DNA of 64,000 bases, from the NCBI GenBank assembly GCA_029204045.2, contig CM055065.1, positions 14,549,061 to 14,613,060 of the forward strand, written 5' to 3'. The DNA is from Tillandsia leiboldiana (Eukaryota > Streptophyta > Magnoliopsida > Poales > Bromeliaceae). Of the stretch, positions 44,701-57,000 are shown in pieces; within the stretch, counting starts at the first letter, position 1, and each line of letters begins with the position of its first letter. Both the position numbers and the translations under genes were made by a program. The notes under the pieces were generated by a model. That model worked only from the letters and a program-made list of their open reading frames with translations, searched no databases and was not told where the DNA came from.

Positions 44701-44973
44701 GTATATTTTTTATGTTTCCACTTTTGTACTAGACATTATGAGAGCTCTGTGAAGATTGTACTTGTATTATCTTAGTTGAGACTTGTATTGAGGATTTGTT
44801 TTTATTCAGATGTTCAGTGTTTGATTCTGTAGCTATTTGGTTTAATTTTAGCTCTGATACATGTTAGCTATTGATCTTTTGCAGGGTAGACGCTTCGTCT
44901 GTGCGGCAGTTTCCGCACAAACGGCGGATCTGTTGGCGAGCCCGGGTCGCAGTTCGACCCCGGGGCGTGACCA
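41784..44973 (+). repeat. 5' LTR of the plus-strand gypsy element
   Basis: It starts TGTAGAGTACCGGGAC at the break in the integrase fragment and ends GGGGCGTGACCA before the PBS, about 3.2 kb. It includes a 160-bp-spaced duplication (about 41960-42110 and 42125-42265), a GC-rich block with CGCGCGGCAGCAGCAG repeats (42370-42750), and sequence complementary in order to the minus-strand LTRs (44500-44600 against 22100-22200). The left boundary is less certain than the right. Confidence 0.7.
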
Positions 44974-44981
44974 GATTAGGG

Positions 44982-44994
44982 TGGTATCAGAGCC
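44982..44994 (+). promoter_or_regulatory. Gypsy primer-binding site
   Basis: TGGTATCAGAGCC follows the LTR end at a short distance, as in the other gypsy element here. Primer type is initiator Met tRNA. Confidence 0.85.
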
Positions 44995-45270
44995 TAGGAA
45001 TATAGGTCGTTGAGGACTTAGAGACCCTAGGCTATTGGTTGGACAGTAGGATGACTGTCGTGAGAGACGTGACTTTAGCGAGAGTCCTGATTGAGTTTGT
45101 ACCTCCCCCAGAGGATTGGGGCGAGTGATCTTACATGTTATTTTTCTAAAGATGATTATGTTGGCTGCAGACAACATAACGCTCTAGTAAGGGTAACATG
45201 TTATAGACTTTCGCTTGATTGGGTCGAGAGAGTTTTGGTCCTAATGATTGTTCTGTTGTAGTGGTTTTCG

Positions 45271-45493
45271 ATGCTTCCGAGACGCCGTGCAGCGGCGAGG
45301 GCGTGTTTGACCTTGGATGAGGAGTCAAACAGCGGGAGGCTAAATGGATAGAGCAGAGTGAGGTCTGAGAGTTACAGGCCCAGGTTGCCCAGATGTTTGA
45401 GGCGATGCGGCGCCAGCAAGAGAACATGGAGCGCGTGATGCGTATGTCTGAGCAGAGAACATCTCCCGGGGTAACGCCAGGAGCATCTCCAGC
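45271..45493 (+). pseudogene. gag N-terminal fragment of the plus-strand gypsy element
   Basis: A start codon (MLPRRRAAARACL) is followed by a frame break. A second open stretch (from MFEAMRRQQENMERVMRMSE, 45393) resembles the Gln/Glu-rich start of gypsy gag. It is cut at 45494-45498 by the CGCGA target site and the inserted element. Confidence 0.6.
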
Positions 45494-45498
45494 CGCGA

Positions 45499-48400
45499 TG
45501 TCATGCCCCGGGGTCGAAACTGCGACCCCGGGCTCGCCAACAGATCCGCCGCCCATACGGGAAGCCCCGTATAGACGTAGCGACTAACCTACAAAAGAAT
45601 CATCTACACTAACAGATATCAGAGCTGAAAAGATAAATGCTGAAATAAAAGATAAATAAACAACTACAACTCTCAAATAATACAAACCATCCTCGCCAAA
45701 ATACATAAGTCTCTCTCAGCAGTAAAGGAAAGATACAACTCGATACCTCACTACAAGGGTCGCTCAACATATCACTCACAAAAACTTGTAAGGGGTACAT
45801 CTACTCTCTCTCTCAGAGGAAGACTGGAAGGGATCTATCTCGCGACTCCCTTACCTCGGTCTGAAGGAGTAGGATCAGCAACTGGAGCAGCAGGAACCTG
45901 AGCAGAAGTCCCTGGGGAAAAGACACCACGACGGGTGTGAGAACTACATCCCACAATAGTTCTCAGTGGGTGCCGCCAACAAGCCCGACGGTCTGCCCAC
46001 TAAGTCTACTAGTGGCATAAAGTAACATATGCAGTGCTGTAAGGAAAAGCTGGAAAAGTAAACTCTACAGCTACTATGCCTCTATCTAGATGCTCAAAGA
46101 GTGGAAATAAAAGAACATAATGCCACAACTAGCTCTCAACTTAGATCACACAATCTAAACTGACTGCCTCCTCGGGTCCAGTCAAACCTGCGCCTACCTA
46201 CTGCCGTTACATCCTGGAGGACCGGACTTACGTAGGGCGTCCGTGACTGCTAAAACTGGCCCAGCCAGAGGGACTGCGTCGACAAGTCGCGATAGAAGCA
46301 ACAGGCCCAACTCCGGAGTGGCACTCGAGGGGCGTGACCCCAACGAGTAAAGTATCCGCGCATCTCTGTCGAGCTCAAATGTGGCTCATGCAGGCTATAA
46401 TCCAAATCCTAGATCAACAAGATCGGCTGTAACCAACAAAACACTGTCTCACTCACAGGCTGGAAAACTACACAGCCGAGACCCACTGTCACTCTGACGG
46501 CTCCCAAAGAACCCTGATCTACAGACTATTATAAGACTCCACTCGGTCCCCAGACACGAGTGTAAATGCATCCCACAACAACCCGACCTCTCGGCCCCCT
46601 ACACGGGCGAGGAAAAAGCTAAGTCCAGAATGATATATATAGAATAGTGATGTGGGAAAGTCTAGAGCAATAAAAACCTAGCCCAAGTTGAAGTTTTCTA
46701 CAGTCTGGCTGAACATGCTGCATATGGCGGGGGTGCTAGGTCAAGTTCCAAGATATCAATAAACAACAGCTTGTAGGGAAGAAATAAACACATGATCATC
46801 TAACAAGATCAGGAACATAAATTCCTATGTTTTAGCCTGCTATACAGAATACATCTACAACATGAAAGTCCCTACACAGATAGAATTAATGCGCAGTCCA
46901 TAGGTCGTGAAGACAAGGCCACCCACCTGAAGAGCTGAACTGCCTGAAGTCCCCCAGCTGATAATACCCAGAAATCACTATCTCCTAATCCAACAGGTCC
47001 AGCAATACCCGCAAACTCTCCTGGGTACAACACAAAGTTCACAGTTACACTTAAATTCCCAAAATTTACCCAAACAACACAATCTGAAAACAGCCCCAAA
47101 GATGCAGTTATTTCACCAGCTGAAAGTTCCCGGAAAATTCCGATAAAAATATCACAATGATCCTCGCGTCGAGACCTTCGAAACGGGTACCTGCACGCCC
47201 AATTCCGAGCCCCGTAGGCCAAGTTACAAATTCCACAGTACAGGCGCGCAAAAACATACAACCACAAAACTGTAAAAGCTTGCACAGATAAAAGGGGAAA
47301 AGTATACCTCCGGGAAGATCTCGAAAAAATCCAAGAAAAATACGGTGATGATCCTCGCGTCGAGTAGATGCAAAAAGTGTACAGGTTCGTCTCGATCCGA
47401 CGCTCGAGCGCGGAGATAAACCCGAAACAGTCCGCTGTCCTCAAAATCCTCACAGAAAATAAGGTCCCCAGTGAGCATGGAAAAACTCCTAGAAAAGCAC
47501 GAAATGAGGGAAAGCTGAAAGTACCAAGATTGTAGCCTTACCTGTCGCGGATCCAACGGCAAAGAAATCGCTCGAAAAGGTGGTCGGAGTAGGCCGAGAG
47601 AGCTCGCGCACCGAAACGCGACGGAAGAAACACCGGCGGAAGAACGTCGCGACGCGCCAAGAAAAAGGGAATCTCGAAAAGCGTGCCACGAAAAATCTCC
47701 AAAATCTGTAGATGGATGCCGCACTGCACGAGGATCAACTTCTCTGAGGAAATCCGAGAGAGAAAATGCCTAGAACAGCTAAAAAGCCCGCTGTGAAGTG
47801 AGTTCGGGCTATTTATAGGCCCACAAAACAATTGGGTTAATTCCCTCTGTATCCTCGGTTTCGGGCGCTGGACCATTTGTCGGGCGCCCGAAACCGGCGG
47901 AATAGCCTACCGCGGGGATGCGCCCGAAACGCCCGGGAGCCGCCACGTCACCCGCACAGCAAACAGCTGTGCGGGGCGTGCCGGGAGTGGCCACGTGGCC
48001 CTCCCGGAGACCGACACGTGTCCCGCACAGCAAACAGCTGTGCGGGGCGCGGGTGGTCTCGCCGCGTGGCTCCTCCCCCGGTCAAACGGGTAGGTGGCAC
48101 CCGCGAATAACGGAGCGCCACCTGTCCTGCACTAAGGTCGCGGTCACACGTGCGGGCAGGCGCCGCTGCTACGCACGCGCCCCGAGGCGGGGTCCCGCTC
48201 TTCCGTGCGCCGCGCCCGATGAGCCAGCCAACGACGCAACGACACGTGTCCCCTGCACCCGGTCCACGCACCCTACTTCGGGATCCGTGGACCGCGCTGC
48301 GTGCACCGACCAACCGGGGGCTGCCACGTGTTCACCCGCCTTGGTCCATGCACCGTCGCGCCAACTCTGTAGACCGCGCATCAAGAGCCCGCCAATCAGG

Positions 48401-48823
48401 CGGCGCCACGTGTCCATGCGCCGGGTCCGTGCACCCAGCCGCGCCTCTCTGTGGATCGAGCGCTGCGGACCGGCCAATAACAGGCCGCCACGTGGCATGC
48501 CGGCGGTCCACGGCCCCTCCTATGCACCAAAAGGCAATAAAAATTTCCGGGAGTCCATTTTTGGGCATCCGGACTCAGAATTAAACATGCAAATAGCCGT
48601 TTTCAAGCGTTTTTCCGTGCTGAATCCAATTCCAACCTCTGTTTGGCCAAAAACCTTTTCAAAATTTCGGCAAATGCAGCCGAAGGCCAAAACAGCTAAA
48701 GATATCACACAGGGTCCATCTGTGGCATCCCTTTGATGCGCTATGGGCCAAATACACCAACACTAGGTGTTCTAAACAGTGGATTCATAGGAACAAGGGT
48801 GCATGGGAACCTGGGCCACCACA
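45499..48823 (-). repeat. Chromovirus 3' LTR (3325 bp)
   Basis: It runs from TGTCATGCCCCGGGGTCG to GGGCCACCACA. In minus orientation, U3 holds an array of CACGTG boxes and is followed by TATAAAT at 47817-47811. Confidence 0.92.
47992..48494 (-). promoter_or_regulatory. G-box array in chromovirus U3
   Basis: Six perfect CACGTG sites start at 47992, 48015, 48243, 48325, 48407 and 48489. The last four are spaced exactly 82 bp apart inside diverged tandem units containing GTCCACGCACC or GTGGACCGCG motifs. They lie about 180-680 bp upstream of the TATA-like box on the minus strand. In the other LTR three of the four phased sites are kept and one is CACATG. Confidence 0.75.
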
Positions 48824-48840
48824 TCCTCCCCCACTAAAAG
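48824..48840 (-). promoter_or_regulatory. Chromovirus polypurine tract
   Basis: On the minus strand the purine-rich CTTTTAGTGGGGGAGGA abuts the LTR start TGTGGTGG. Confidence 0.8.
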
Positions 48841-48881
48841 GAAGTTTCGTCCCTGAAATAAGAAAAACAAACAGACGTACA

Positions 48882-51800
48882 TCAACTGGAAGCCTCGAAC
48901 AGAAAGGGGTAGGTATCTTTCATCACCGTCTCTAGCTCCCAAGTAGCCTCGCGCTCCTCGTGATTGCTCCACAAGATCTTCACATACGGAATAGCCCGGT
49001 TGCGCAATTCCCTCACCTCACGAGCAAGAATTCGCAACGGGCTCTCCTCATATACAAGGTCCTCGCCGATCTCCAAAGAAGTGAAGTCAATCACGTGTGA
49101 AGGGTCAAACACATATCTCCTCAGAGCCGAGACGTGGAAAACATCGTGAACTCCGGCCAGGCGTGGAGGAAGGGCAACTCTATAAGCCACAGGGCCAACT
49201 CTCTCAAGTACCTCAAAGGGTCCAATAAAGCGCGGACTGAGCTTCCCACGAACTCCAAATCTCCGGACCCCTTTCGAAGGCGAGACCTTCAAAAAGACAT
49301 GATCACCAATCTGAAACTCTAGGTCTCGCCGCCGAGTATCAGCGTAGCTCCTCTGACGACTCTGGGCTATCTCAAGATGTCGGCGAACTAATCTGACTTT
49401 CTCCTCTGCCTCCAACAGTAAATCCGGTCCCAAAGTCCTCCTCTCACCCATGTCACTCCAATACAAGGGCGACCGACACTTGCGTCCATACAACGCCTCA
49501 AACGGAGCCATCTGAATGCTCTCCTGATAGCTGTTGTTGTACGCAAACTCAACCAGTGCTAAGTGTCGGTACCACGCCCCTCCAAAATCCATAACGCACG
49601 CTCTCAACATGTCCTCAAGGGTCTATATGGTGCGCTCAGACTGGCCATCAGTCTGTGGGTGGAAAGCAGTGCTAAACCTGAGCTGGGTCCCCAAGGCTGA
49701 CTGTAGACTCCCCCAAAAGTGTGATACAAACCTTAGGTCCCTATCTGATACAATCGAGGCGGGTACGCCGTGTAGCCTCACAACCTCATCCAAATATATC
49801 TGCGCAAGTCGCTCCATCGGCCAAGTCATCTGAACAGGCAAGAAAAGTGCAGACTTGGTGAGTCTATCCACGACAACCCAAATTGCGTCGGCCCCACTCT
49901 GCGCCCTCGGCAGTCCAGTGACGAAATCCATAGTGATGTGGTCCCACTCCCACTCGGGAATTGGAAGACTCTGCAACTTGCCAGCAGGAACCCGGTGCTC
50001 TGCCTTCACTTGCTGACAAGTTAAACATTGAGCCACAAATCTCCCAATGTCCCGCTTCATTCCGGACCACTAGAAGTGTGCCTTGAGGTCCTTATACATC
50101 TTAGTACCACCAAGATGAATGGTATAAGGTGTATAATGGGCCTCTCTCAAAATCTGGTCTCTGATCTCTGGATCCGTAGGCACACACACTCGGTCCCTGT
50201 ACCGTAGTACTCCCGAGCTATCCACTGCAAAATCCCCTAACTGATCTGCCTGAATCTGCGATCTGATCCTCGTCAAGTGGGGGTCCTCACTCTGCGTCTC
50301 CCTAATCCTGTCCAACAGAGTGGGCTGCAAGACCATAGACATGAGTCTAGCAGAGACCCCAGGGGATACCACCTCAATCTGTAAACGCCTCAGCTGCTCC
50401 ACAAGCGGTGCCTGCTGTGTGATAAACATGCTCAAACTCTGCACTGACCTCCGACTCAAAGCATCTGCTACAACATTGGCCTTGTCGGGATGATAAAGGA
50501 TGCTAACATCATAGTTCTTTAGTAACTCCAACCACCGGCGTTGCCTCAGATTCAGCTCCTTTTGAGTAAACAAGTACTTCAAACTCTTATGATCAGTGTA
50601 AATCTCGCAGTGCTCACAGTAGAGGTAATGCCGCCACAACTTCAATGCGAACACCACAGCTGCAAGCTCCAAATCATGAGTAGGGTAATTATTCTCATAA
50701 TCCTTTAATTGTCGTGAAGCATAAGCAATTACCCTACCATGCTGCATCAAAACACATCCCAAACTGCTGTGAGAGGCATCACTATAAATCACGAATCCAT
50801 CGTCCATCACTGGTAGTGCTAGAACTGGTGCCGAGATCAATCTCCTCTTCAGCTCCTCAAAACTCTCCTGGCACCCCTCAGTCCAAACAAACTTTATCCC
50901 CTTCCTGGTCAAACTAGTCAGGGGGGTAGAGAGCTTCGCAAAGCCCTCCACAAACCAACGATAATAGCCTGCCAAGCCCAAAAAGCTCCGTACCTCCGTA
51001 ACCGTCGTCGGTCTCGGCCAATCCCGAACAGCATCAATCTTCGTCGGGTCTACTGCCACTCCTGCGGCTGATACAATGTGGCCTAAAAATGCGACCTCCC
51101 AAAGCCAAAATGCGCACTTTTTAAACTTGGCATACAACTTCTTCTCTCACAGAAGCTGCAACACTATCCTCAAGTGCTCATCGTGCTCCAAATCACTCCG
51201 GGAGTAAATCAAAATGTCGTCAATGAATACAACCACAAACGGGTCCAAGTACGGCTGAAACACCCGGTTCATCAAATCCATAAATGCAGCAGGGGCATTA
51301 GTCAAACCAAAAGGCATGACAGTGAACTCATAATGCCCATACCGGGATCTAAAAGCCGTCTTGGAGATGTCCTCGGCCCTCACCCTCAGCTGGTGGTAAC
51401 CTGACTGGAGATCAATCTTCGAGAACACTGACGCTCCCTGCAACTGATCGAACAAATCATCTATCCGTGGTAGGGGGTACTTGTTCCGGATGGTCACTTT
51501 GTTCAGCTCCCTGTAATCAACACATAATCGAAGCGACCCATCCTTCTTCTTCACGAATAACACTGGCGCTCCCCACGGAGATACACTGGGCCTCACAAAG
51601 CCCCGGTCCATCAGATCCTGAAGCTGGGCCTTCAACTCCCTCAACTCGGCAGGGGCCATCCTATAAGGTGCCTTTGAGATTGGTGCAGTTCCGGGAACCA
51701 CATCAATCACAAACTCTATCTCCCTCTCCGGCGGCATAGTCGTCAACTCCAGGGGAAACACATCTGGGAACTCGCGGACAATAGGGATATCCTCGAGCCC

Positions 51801-53762
51801 CAGTGCCGCCGTAGACACCTCTACAATCGTCGCCAGGAAAGCGGTGTAGCCTCCACTCATCATCCGCTTAGCCCTCGCCGAAGAAATAGTCATCGCAAAG
51901 AAGGTGCTCTGGCAGCCTCTGAAAATGAACTCCTCCTGTCCAGGCTCGCGGAAGGTCACCGTCCTCTCTCTGTAGTCTATAGTAGCGAAATATCGTGACA
52001 ACCAGTCCATGCCGAGTACAACATCGAAATTCTAGAGCTGCCGCAAGACAAGCAAGTCTGCCGGCAAGATCCAGGATCCCAACTGTACAGGGCAATCCCT
52101 ACAATACTCCTCGACATGCAAGACATGGTCTGGAATCTGAACCTCTAATGCATGCGATAAAGAAACTATCTCTATACCATGTAGGGATGCAAATGCTCTA
52201 CTAATGAATGAATGCGATGCACCAGTATCAAAAAGAACACGAGTATGAACTGCAGAAATCAAAATAATACCTGCGATGACATGATCAGCTGCTGAAGCAT
52301 CCTCGACCTGAGTGGCATAAACTCGCCCGCTCGGCGCTGGGGGTCGTCGCTCTGGCTGCCGTGAAGAGGAAGAAGCATGATTGGGCCTACCGTAGGCCAC
52401 AGAAGGTCCTGCCGACTGATAAGGAACAGAGGGTGCTGAAGCTGAGGAAGGAGCTAGATGACCAGCTCTGGGGCACAAACTCTGAAAGTGACCGGTCTGC
52501 CCGCAACGAAAACAACGGCCCTGCCTCTGAGGACACTGGATCGGTGAGTGCGGCCCTCCACAAATAACACATCGGTCAGGGCGTGGCTGCCGCGAGGTCT
52601 GCTGCTGCTGCGAAGGCTGCTGCTGCCGAGGCGGTCAACGCTGCTGCTGCTGAGACTGACGAGATGCCCCTGATCTCTGCCGCCCCTGATACCCACGACC
52701 CTGTGAGTGGAAACGTGGAGGTCTCGGGGGTCCCTGCCGACTCGACTGCCCCTCATCCATCGGTGCCGGGCGCTTCGCCCCAGGAGTCACTACGGGGGCT
52801 GGAGCCACCTCCGCCATCACCGCCTCTCCACACTCAACATAGAGTGCCTGCTCCATAGAGGCCTCCAAAGTCTGCAATCTGCGTGAGCGAATAAACTGAT
52901 AAATGTCCCGGCGCAACCCTCGCTCAAACATATAAATCTGGTGAGCCTCATCCCTGGCCACGTGAGGCACACAAGCCAACAGCTGATTGAAGTCAGCTAT
53001 GTACATATGCATGGGCCTATCTCCCTGGCGGAGATTCTTCAGCTGCTCCTCCAATCTCTGACGAACACTCTCAGGAAAGAAGGCCCCTAGAAGAAGACTG
53101 CGGAACTCCGCCCAAGTGAGAAGCTGCGTCCCAGGCGGACCAGCAGGTCGCACACGCCGCCACCAAGCCTCGGCGTTGCTCTCCAAGAAGTGTGTAGCCA
53201 AGAGGACCCGAAACCGATCCTCAATGAACAAACTCTCAAAATGCCGCTCCATGGCCGTGATCCAAGACTCAGCCTCCCACGGCTCTGCACTAAGTCCAAA
53301 AAAACGGGGTGGATCGAACTGGCGGAACCTCATCAACAAATCCAACACCTCACGCTGCTCAGCTGAAGTCAAAGGTCCCGTCGACCCAGACGGTGGTCTG
53401 CTAGAAACCGGCCCAATAGGAACTGCCGGTGCTGTCTGAACAACAGGGGGCGCCACAACTGGCGAAGAAGGCACAGGCGAACTCTCAGGGGGTGCTAGAA
53501 CCGGCTGCGCCCTCTGCTCCATCATGAGCATCAACCGACCCATGGCCTCCTCCTCACGCCGAGAAGCCTCCTCCTGGCGCCGAGAAGCCTCCTCCTGGCA
53601 CTGTGAAGCCTCCTCCTGGCGCTGAGATGTCTCATCCTGACGCCGAACCGCCTCAGACAACTGTGCCATCTGGGCACGGAGCTCCAGAACCTCTCTCTGC
53701 TGTCCCTGCCCCGAGTCCTCCTGCTCGGGCTCAGAGGAAGAAGGCTGCGAACGCGTCGACAT
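48882..53762 (-). pseudogene. Chromovirus gag-pol polyprotein, one frame with five stops
   Basis: From 53762: gag with a run of RQEEASR-type repeats, a retrotransposon gag domain (AESWITAMERHFESLF, EAWWRRVRPAG) and two zinc knuckles (CVICGGPHSPIQC, CFRCGQTGHFQSLC; about 52570-52475). Retropepsin DTGASHSF lies near 52225. RT (VDYRELNKVTIRNKYPLPRI, SGYHQLRV, FIDD box near 51215), RNase H (IYSDASHSSLGCVL) and integrase (CLTCQQ, MDFVTGLPRA, SDRDLRFVSHFW) follow. The chromodomain is at the end (VKILWSNHEEREATWELE). All open parts share one frame. Stops lie at 52635-52637 (TGA), 52032-52034 (TAG), 51147-51149 (TGA), 50070-50072 (TAG) and 49623-49625 (TAG). No frameshift was found. Confidence 0.92.
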
Positions 53763-54057
53763 CGTGCGTCACGGAGGCATCACTCACCTGAGGAATAAAA
53801 CAAACAATCAGAACCCAAAACAACACTCGACCCAATCTAGCAAAAGTCAAAAGGCATGTCCCCCTTCCTATAGTACTATGTTGTCTGCAGCCAACATAGT
53901 TGCCACCGAAGGAAGACATGTCGATCACTCGTCCCATCCCTAGGGAGAGTTTGGAACCCAATCAAGACTCTCGCTAAAAATTACGGCTCTCACGTAAGTC
54001 GTCCTAGGGTCCAACCACAAGCCTAGGGTTTCTAAGTCCTCAATGACCTACATCCTA

Positions 54058-54070
54058 GGCTCTGATACCA
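54058..54070 (-). promoter_or_regulatory. Chromovirus primer-binding site
   Basis: Minus strand TGGTATCAGAGCC, eight bases inside the 5' LTR. Confidence 0.88.
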
Positions 54071-54078
54071 CTCTAATC

Positions 54079-57000
54079 TGTCACGCCCCGGGGTCGAAAC
54101 TGCGACCCCGGGCTCGCCAACAGATCCGCCGCCCATACGGGAAGCCCCGTATAGACGTAGCGACTAACCTGCAAAAGAATCATCTACACTAACAGATATC
54201 AGAGCTGAAAAGATAAATGCTGAAATAAAAGATAAATAAACAACTACAACTCTCAAATAATACAAACCATCCTCACCAAAATACATAAGTCTCTCTCAGC
54301 AGTAAAGGAAAGATACAACTCGATACCTCACTACAAGGGTCGCTCAACATATCACTCACAAAAACTGGTAAGGGGTACATCTACTCTCTCTCTCAGAGGA
54401 AGACTGGAAGGGATCTATCTCGCGACTCCCTTACCTCGGTCTGAAGGAGTAGGATCAGCAACTGGAGCAGCAGGAACCTGAGCAGATGTCCCTGGGGAAA
54501 AGACACCACGACGGGTGTGAGAACTACATCCCACAGTAGTTCTCAGTGGGTGCCGCCAACAAGCCCGACGGTCTGCCCACTAAGTCTACTAGAGGTATAA
54601 AGTAACATATGCAGTGCTGTAAGGAAAAGCTGGAAAAGTAAACTCTACAGCTACTATGCCTCTATCTAGATGCTCAAAGAGTGGAACAGAAAGAACATAA
54701 TGCCACAACTAGCTCTCAACTCAGATCACCCAATCTAAACTGACAGCCTCCTCGGGTCCAGTCAAACCTGCGCCTACCTACTGCCGTTACATCCCAGAGG
54801 ACCGGACTTACGTAGGGCGTCCGTGACTGCCAAAACTGGCCTAGCCAGAGGGACTGCGTCGACAAGTCGCGATAGAAGTAACAGGCCCAACTCCGAAGTG
54901 GCACTCGAGGGGCGCGACCCCAACGAGTAAAGTATCCGCGCATCTCTGTCGAGCTCAAATGTGGCTCATGCAGGCTATAATCCAAATCCTCGATCAACAA
55001 GATCAGCTGTAACCAACAAAACACAGTCTCACTCACAGGCTGGAAAACTACACAGCCGAGACCCACTGTCACTCTGACGGCTCCCAAAGAACCCTGATCT
55101 ACAAACTGCTATCAGACTCCACTCGGTCCCCAGACACGAGTGTAAATGCATCCCACAACAACCAGACCTCTCGCCCCACTACACGGGCGAGGAAAAAGCT
55201 AAGTCCAGAATGATATATATAGAATAGTGATGTGGGAAAGTCTAGAGCAATAAAAACCTAGCCCAAGTTGAAGTTTTCTACAGTCTGGCTGAACATGCTG
55301 CATATGGCGGGGGTGCTAGGTCAAGTTCCAAGATATCAATAAACAACAGCTTGTAGGGAAGAAATAAACACATGATCATCTAACAACATCAAGAACATAA
55401 ATTCCTATGTTCTAGCCTGCTACACAGAATACATCTACAACATGCAAGTCCCTACACAGATAGAATTAATGCGCAGTCCATAGGTCGTGAAGACAAGGCC
55501 ACCCACCTGAAGAGCTGAACTGCCTGAAGTCCCACAGCTGATAATACCCAGAAATCACTATCTCCCAATCCAACAGGTCCAGCAATACCCGCAAACTCTC
55601 CTGGGTACAACACAAAGTTCACAGTTACACTTAAATTCCCAAAGTTTACCCAAACAACACAATCTAAAAATAGCCCCAAAGATGCAGTTATTTCACTAGC
55701 TGAAAGTGCCCATAAAATTCTGATAAAAATACCACAGTGATCCTTGCGTCGAGACCTTCGAAACGGGTACCTGCACGCCCAATTCCGAGCCCCGTAGGCC
55801 AAGTTACAAATTCCACAGTACAGGCGCGCAAAAACATACAACCGCACAACTGTAAAATCTTGCACTGATAAAACGGGAAAAGTATACCTTCGGGAAGGTC
55901 TCAGAAAAATCCAAGAAAAATACGGTGATGATCCTCGCGTCTAGTAGATGCAAAAAGTGTATAGGCTCGTCTCGATCCGACGCTCAAGCGTGGAGATAAA
56001 CCCGAAACAGTCCGCTGTCCTCAAAATCCTCATAGAAAATAAGGTCCCCAGTGAGCATGGAAAAACTCGAAAAGCGCGAAACGAGGGAAAGATGAAAATA
56101 CCAAGATTGTAGCCTTACCTGTCGCGGATCCAACGGCGAAGAAATCGCTCGAAAAGGTGGTCGGAGTAGGCCGGGAGAGCTCGCGCACCGAAACGCGACG
56201 GAAGAAACACCGGCGAAAGAACGTCGCGACGCGCCAAGAAAAAGGGAATCTCGAAAAGCGTGCCACGAAAAATCCCCAAAATCTGCAGATGGATGCCGCA
56301 CTGCATGAGGATCAACTTCTCTGAAGAAATCTGAGTGAGAAAAGGCATAGAACAGCTAAAAAGCCCGCTGTGAAGTGAGTTCGGGCTATTTATAGGCCCA
56401 CAAAACAAATGGGTTAATTCCCTCTGTATCCCCGGTTTCGGGCGCTGGACCATTTTTCGGGCGCCCGAAACTGGCGGAATAGCCTACCGCGGGGATGCGC
56501 CCGAAACACCCGGGAGCCGCCACGTCACCCGCACAGCAAACAGCTGTGCGGGGCGTGCCGGGAGTGGCCACGTGGCCCTCCCGGAGACCGACACGTGTCC
56601 CGCACAGCAAACAGCTGTGCGGGGCGCGTGTGGTCTCGCCGCGTGGCTGTGACACCCCCGGAATTTGGATTAGTCCTCTATATAAATGATATAATAGGAC
56701 TAAATCTCTAACCCGGCTATTGCATTTTGGATGGTAGCAAGATCCAAGAGGAACATGAGAGTTAAGCGTGCTAGAGCTAGAGTAGTTCTAGGATGGGTGA
56801 CCCCCCCCTGGGAAGTGGTGCGTCACAATTGGTATCAGAGCCATTCACCAGCCGGAAATGTGAGATGAGTCTCGGCTGAGCCAGGGTTATATAGCGGGTA
56901 GAGCGAGGCTCCCCGGCTAATGACCGTTGTGAGTGGAGTGCAGCTCCTCACAAGGTCGGCTAAGGCTAGCGAGACGAGTCTCACATCGCCTGGTGCTTGT

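Noticed and set aside
47918..48736. 272-aa plus-strand ORF in the chromovirus LTR
   Set aside because: GC-rich G-box array open in many frames; a near copy at 57126 comes from the partner LTR. No protein domain.
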